A stretch of DNA of 24,196 nt. Source: Phialocephala subalpina. Its lineage: Eukaryota > Ascomycota > Leotiomycetes > Helotiales > Mollisiaceae. This document shows positions 19,976-24,196 of this stretch, piece after piece (position 1 is the first letter of the stretch; every line of letters begins with the position of its first letter). Both the position numbers and the translations under genes were made by a program. The stretch is from NCBI GenBank assembly GCA_900073065.1, contig FJOG01000016.1:1295219-1319414 (forward strand), written 5' to 3'. The notes under the pieces were generated by a model, which worked only from the letters and a program-made list of their open reading frames with translations, searched no databases and was not told the origin of the DNA.

Positions 19976-22900
19976 ATGCTGGCGATGACGACTGTTCAAA
20001 CCAGAACAGAGGCTGGATTCCAGGAGGAGCGGATTGATGGCACGACAATTCAAACAGCTAATCCAGGTTTTGAGGAAGAAGGTTCCGCCGCGAAAGACTT
20101 CGCCTGGGGTCTCTACGACCAAATTCTCAAAATGTTCGCAACAATTGTCCCTTTGGCTTTGAAAAACGTCCGGGCGGCAGGAAAGAACCAGGAAAGATCT
20201 CTCAAAGAATCTTTGAGCAAATTAATTTTGTGGGGAGATGGATTTCGCGATGGAAGGTTAGAGAGAATTCTAAGCCAGTCTGACGATCTAAGGGAGAACG
20301 TTGTAGACTTACTCGCCGCTGTCGGAAGGACTTTGATATCAAGTAGGTCTCGTGAACACACGTAGAGATTTCTCCTATCTTACAGCCTATAATAGAACTT
20401 GTCCCGGTTTGCGAGGGGGTTGCACTTCCTTCAAAACGCCAGGAAATCCGAGAACACGTCCAAGAACTGAATATCTTGCTTGACAAGCGACAACCCCTCA
20501 CCGAAAATACCTATGATAGCGATGGAACATCAGGCCTAGATCCTGAGGATGCTTTAGACAATGATCTCTATTTGGCAGCCATCGGGTTCCTGGGAAAATG
20601 TATGGAATGTCTTATGGAGATTGTGCCTTCCATGGAGGATGCTTTAAGCCTTGCTGGTCAAATACACCAAGATGATCAAGGCTCACCACCTCTAGCATTT
20701 CAAGTATCTGATCCAGCACGATCTTATGTTCTCAAGGAATATCGTCCACAAATGAACAGCACCTCATCCGTCAATGACGCCGGCGACACTGATTTTCGAG
20801 ACACAGAAACGCGTCTGGACCCCGCACCTCAGGCAATCACTTTCATCGTTGCGACCGATTTTGGAACAAGATTCTCTTCGGTTGCATTTAAAAAATGTCA
20901 ACCTGGAAGACTACCTTGGAGCCAGGACACAATTCAGAGTATTTCCAATTATCCAGACGATCCCATGACAGGAGGAAAGAAAAGCTTCGTGGTACCAACA
21001 GAGAGTTGGTATGCCAATAACGCGGTAGCAGGAAATCTAGCTACCAAAGTGACCTCCGATTCTTTGGATGATCAGTTTTTGAAAGATTTATATGATACAT
21101 CCGATAATGAGAAAGATCAGACTTTTCAAGCTTTGAGAAGCGGGCACAAGGACACACCAGCGACAGATGACGTATGCAGTGTCAGCACAGAATCTATGCA
21201 AACCTTCTTCTGGGGTTACGCAACTCAGACCAAGCTACTTTCACCAGATTTCGACCAATGTCGCTTCACCCGCATTTCTCGTTTGAAGGTTCTTCTGGAT
21301 GCCACCAACACGACTTCTTTTGCCCGCGACAATCTTCGGCCAATACTGAAAAAATTGAAGAAGAGCAGAGCAATTAAGAAAGACGAGGATATCATTACCG
21401 ATTATCTTACGCAGCTATTTCTACACACCAAAGAGCAACTTACCACCCTCCATGGATTTTCTAGTTCTTCCCCGCTTGAACATGTGTTGTGCGTGCCAAA
21501 TATATGGTCACCGAAGGCTTGCCGCATTATGCAAGCATCCACAGAGATTGCAATTCGCGAGTCTGGCCTTGGAACAATGGAAAATCTATTTCTCGTCTCG
21601 GAAAATGAAGCAGCGGCAGCATTTGTGCTAGATTGCAATGGCGAAGTCAATGTGAGAATCCTCATGTAACAGCAAGAATACCTATTAGCTGCTGACTTTC
21701 TAAGCCTGGAGAAGCTTTCGTGATTCTCGATGCCGGTGCCGGTACCGTAGAAGCGACTACATATACCGTGCATCAGAAGTATCCCTTGAGGTTGAAGTGC
21801 GAGGCTGTTGCACCTAATGGTAAACCATGTCTAATCTAAAGAAATGAAAGTCGCTAAAGAAATATAGGTGGCCTTTACGGCTCAAGCTACCTTAACGAAG
21901 CCTTTCGTGAACATCTGCAGGCACGGCTAGAAGAGGAAAATTATCTCGAAGACAGAGGCTGGACAATAGAACGTATAATTAACATAGCGATGCTTGACTT
22001 TGAAAATAGGACCAAACGGAAACTAGATCTCACTGATCCTACACTCTCAATTGAAGGGATCGTCGTACAAGGACTTCGACCAAATACGCAGAAACGCTTC
22101 AAAAACCATTGCATCATAATGGCTCGGTAAGCTAGACTGCTCGAAAATACTATATTGGGTTTAAGGTTCTAATTAACAAAATCATTAGCAACGACTATAT
22201 GGAGATATTCCGGCCGCTTCTCCGTGGCATTGAAAAGTTGATGAAGGAGCAGCTTACATCTGCAAGCGAAGCTGGAATACGTGTACAGGTAGAAAGATAC
22301 CACGATCAAATTTGGCATCATCTTACTAATTAACACGGGGCTGTTAGAAAGTCGTCTTAATTGGTGGCTTTGCAGGCTCGCCTACCCTTCGAGGCTATTT
22401 AACTCACCAGTTAAAGGATTTCTCTTCAAATCGCATTCAACTGATAGATTCAGATAATCCGTACGCCCCCTGTATAAGATAAATTATAAGGCACAGCTAA
22501 CATAATTCTGTAAGTGAGACTTTAGTTGCTCGTGGTGCAATTTTAAGGGCGTTAGACAAAAAAAATGGACCAACAAGGGTTACTCGCTCAAGTTATGGCT
22601 TTTTAAGGACAGAACCTTTTGACAGCACAGCATATCTAGCTCATGTTGGAATCAGGCCGAGCTTAGATAAGGTTGATGGAATTTACTACGTGAGAAATAC
22701 GATTGACTGGCTAATCAAAAAGGTAAGTTGCCCCCTACCTTACACTTGTTAGTTCTCTCCTCGCAGGCTCTAAATGTGTGTCAAATTGGTTGCTTATGAA
22801 GTTTTTCTTACACTACTTCAAGGGTGACCGACTTCCCCCTCGCAAGGAAATCGTCATTGACGTGTACCACACATTTACAACATCTGCAAATCTTTTCCTT

Positions 22901-23280
22901 TGCGAGGAAGTCTTGTACGTTTCTGATACTAGCATCGAGTCCCACTACAGGAAATCCCATCGTAAAAACCATGGTTAGAGGCCTCTCCCTTAATTATCTC
23001 ATTATTTCTATATCAAAATCTAACAACTCTAAAAACAGGGGCCGAAGTTGCCGGTAAAATTATAGCAGACATGACGTTCTTGAAGACAGACGGGCACATC
23101 AAGCCAATCCAACCCAAAGAAGGGTATAAAGGCAAACCCTATTACAAGATTGAATTCCAACTTTGTATGATTATTGATGGCCGGCATCTAAAGTATGAGG
23201 CTCGATGGCCGGCGGGAGGAGCGGTGCAGCAGAGTGGACAGATCAGCATTGCTGCTGCATTTGAGCCAGGTACTAATTGA
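19976..23280 (+). CDS. Helical N-terminal domain fused to Hsp70/HSPA12-like ATPase
   Basis: Nine exons fit the reading frame: 19976-20342, 20396-21651, 21705-21819, 21868-22126, 22189-22288, 22348-22460, 22515-22722, 22823-22973, 23039-23280; about 936 aa. Introns are 48-100 bp with GT...AG ends and branch words such as CTGAC, GCTAAC, CTAAC. Least certain are intron 6 (donor GTACGC), intron 7 (100 bp) and intron 8 (donor GTTAGA). Residues about 40-125 are a helical domain with LILWGDGFRDG (83-93), of a type seen at the N-terminus of fungal NLR-like proteins. The ATPase has phosphate-1 ATDFGTRFSSVAF (275-287), VLCVPNIWSPKA (486-497), LVSENEAAA (522-530), phosphate-2 VILDAGAGTVE (547-557) and adenosine motif LIGGFAGSP (703-711). 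It ends ISIAAAFEPGTN, as family members do. Arg in DFGTR (Thr is usual) and Glu after AGTV (Asp is usual) may lower hydrolysis. An alternative start is ATG 19985. Confidence 0.8.
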
Positions 23281-24196
23281 CATAAGCTGTGGGCTTAGCG
23301 GTCGTGTCGAAACATTGTTTTCAAAGTTTCTTGAGTGTTATATCGATGGAATAGATATCCGACGAAGAGGTTGTTCCCTCTATGCAAATTAATTTGGAAT
23401 TTCTGGCAAGGGAAACCCCAGAAAAGAAGACTTGCAAAGTTGCTAAGGTATGAGACGTTAAGCTTGCGTGTTTACTGCATAGCCTTTGGCTCGGTGAGCA
23501 CTTTTGAAGACGGGAAGAATCTTGCTGTGCCTTATTTAAATAGCAGAGGAACTTATGTTACGAAGATATGGGCAAGAGAGAAATATGCGTTAATGTTGAA
23601 ATCGGCCCACACTGTCAGCTACGATATCTAATCGCCGGCCTCAACTGCGGGTGGATAAGTTGCTAGCCTGCCCTCATACCGGTGACCCGAAATTGAAACA
23701 GAGTTCGTCGAAATCATGAGCCACTTCTTGCCCAGTCGGACGTTTTTCGTCTGCAAGTCTAACAACCAACCGGAGACCTTGGCAAATATACCAACACCCG
23801 CAATCACATTTGTGTGACAAGCGAAGAGCCTCATCAAGTGAAGAGTCGAGCGCGATTCTCGAGCAGAACGAGCACGAAACCGATGATCCGCGCGCAGAAA
23901 AGGATCAGAGACGAGGAGGCCTAGGAGAGGCTTGAGCGAACTATCAGAACAAGGCGGGAGTTTATTCGATGATGCTTACGAAGGCCGACGGCTTTGAAAC
24001 TCGTCTATTTCGCTAAGAGGGAGCCTTGAAAATTGATCTCTCGCGTTCAAAAAATCGCAAAAAACTCCCTAGAATTTTAGAATTATTAAAACACAAAGAA
24101 AAAATACTTGAACTTCTTCTCTATCGCATTGAGCTTAATTTGAAGTGTTTGGATATAATAGCGTTGCGATGCGTAGTTTTCAAAACTAAGAGATTT
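23281..24196. other. 3' flank, no supportable gene
   Basis: The first ~100 bases are probably 3' untranslated sequence of the Hsp70-like gene. A plus-strand 98-codon open stretch (23335-23631) and a minus one of 69 codons (23628-23837) match nothing I know and lack supporting context. From about 23850 to 24180 the plus strand has a loosely protein-like frame (RAQKRIRDEEA, then REFIR, ALKLVYFAKREP) with in-frame stops that could be Trp/Gln codons hit by RIP, so this may be the edge of another decayed repeat. Base composition turns AT-rich at the end. Confidence 0.4.

Noticed and set aside
19614..20048. 144-codon minus-strand frame upstream of the HeLo-like gene as a separate protein
   Set aside because: It consists largely of the 171-bp repeat, overlaps the Hsp70-like start codon and has no recognisable domain; kept only as a repeat observation.
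22767..22822. Alternative acceptor TCGCAG at 22761-22766 for intron 7 of the Hsp70-like gene
   Set aside because: It leads to a stop after ten codons, whereas the later acceptor at 22822 joins KK to GDRLPPRKEIV, in keeping with the family.

Overview
The window looks like scaffold sequence from a filamentous ascomycete (Pezizomycotina) with a two-compartment genome. The left two thirds (1 to about 16560) is AT-rich, repeat-derived DNA carrying the signature of repeat-induced point mutation (RIP): G:C to A:T transitions, many TpA steps, and conserved Trp, Gln, Asp and Cys codons turned into stops or Asn/Tyr. The right third (16561-24196) has ordinary base composition and holds intron-containing fungal genes with short 48-100 bp introns and CTAAC/CTGAC-type branch sites.

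Left part. A structurally complete but dead Ty1/Copia element on the plus strand (here Copia-1, 4408-10736) has 247-bp LTRs, a 5-bp target duplication CCTTT and a recognisable gag-protease-integrase-RT-RNase H reading frame full of stops. It sits inside an older Copia element on the minus strand (Copia-2), whose 5' LTR (15276-15478), gag, protease and integrase lie to the right (10742-15478). Only the first ~34 codons of its RT lie to the left (4306-4407). The Copia-2 reading frame continues across the Copia-1 insertion point, which proves the nesting. Left of 4306 Copia-2 stops abruptly and an unidentified, strongly mutated repeat fills the window to base 1. A 322-N assembly gap lies in the Copia-2 integrase. 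A 250-bp perfect tandem duplication lies in Copia-1 gag. From 15479 to 16560 the sequence is almost pure A/T.

Right part. At the AT/GC boundary there is a broken minus-strand fragment resembling fungal DUF7924-type proteins (16561-17091). Next comes an intact-looking two-exon minus-strand gene (17490-19459, about 624 aa) for a HeLo-like/DUF7580 protein. Divergent from it is a nine-exon plus-strand gene (19976-23280, about 936 aa) for a helical-domain plus Hsp70/HSPA12-like ATPase fusion. Their shared 5' region (19460-19975) contains two tandem copies of a 171-bp repeat. Both genes belong to families common in fungal NLR/heterokaryon-incompatibility repertoires, so the pair is a plausible but unproven non-self-recognition or stress module next to a transposon-rich block. 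23281-24196 holds no gene I can support.
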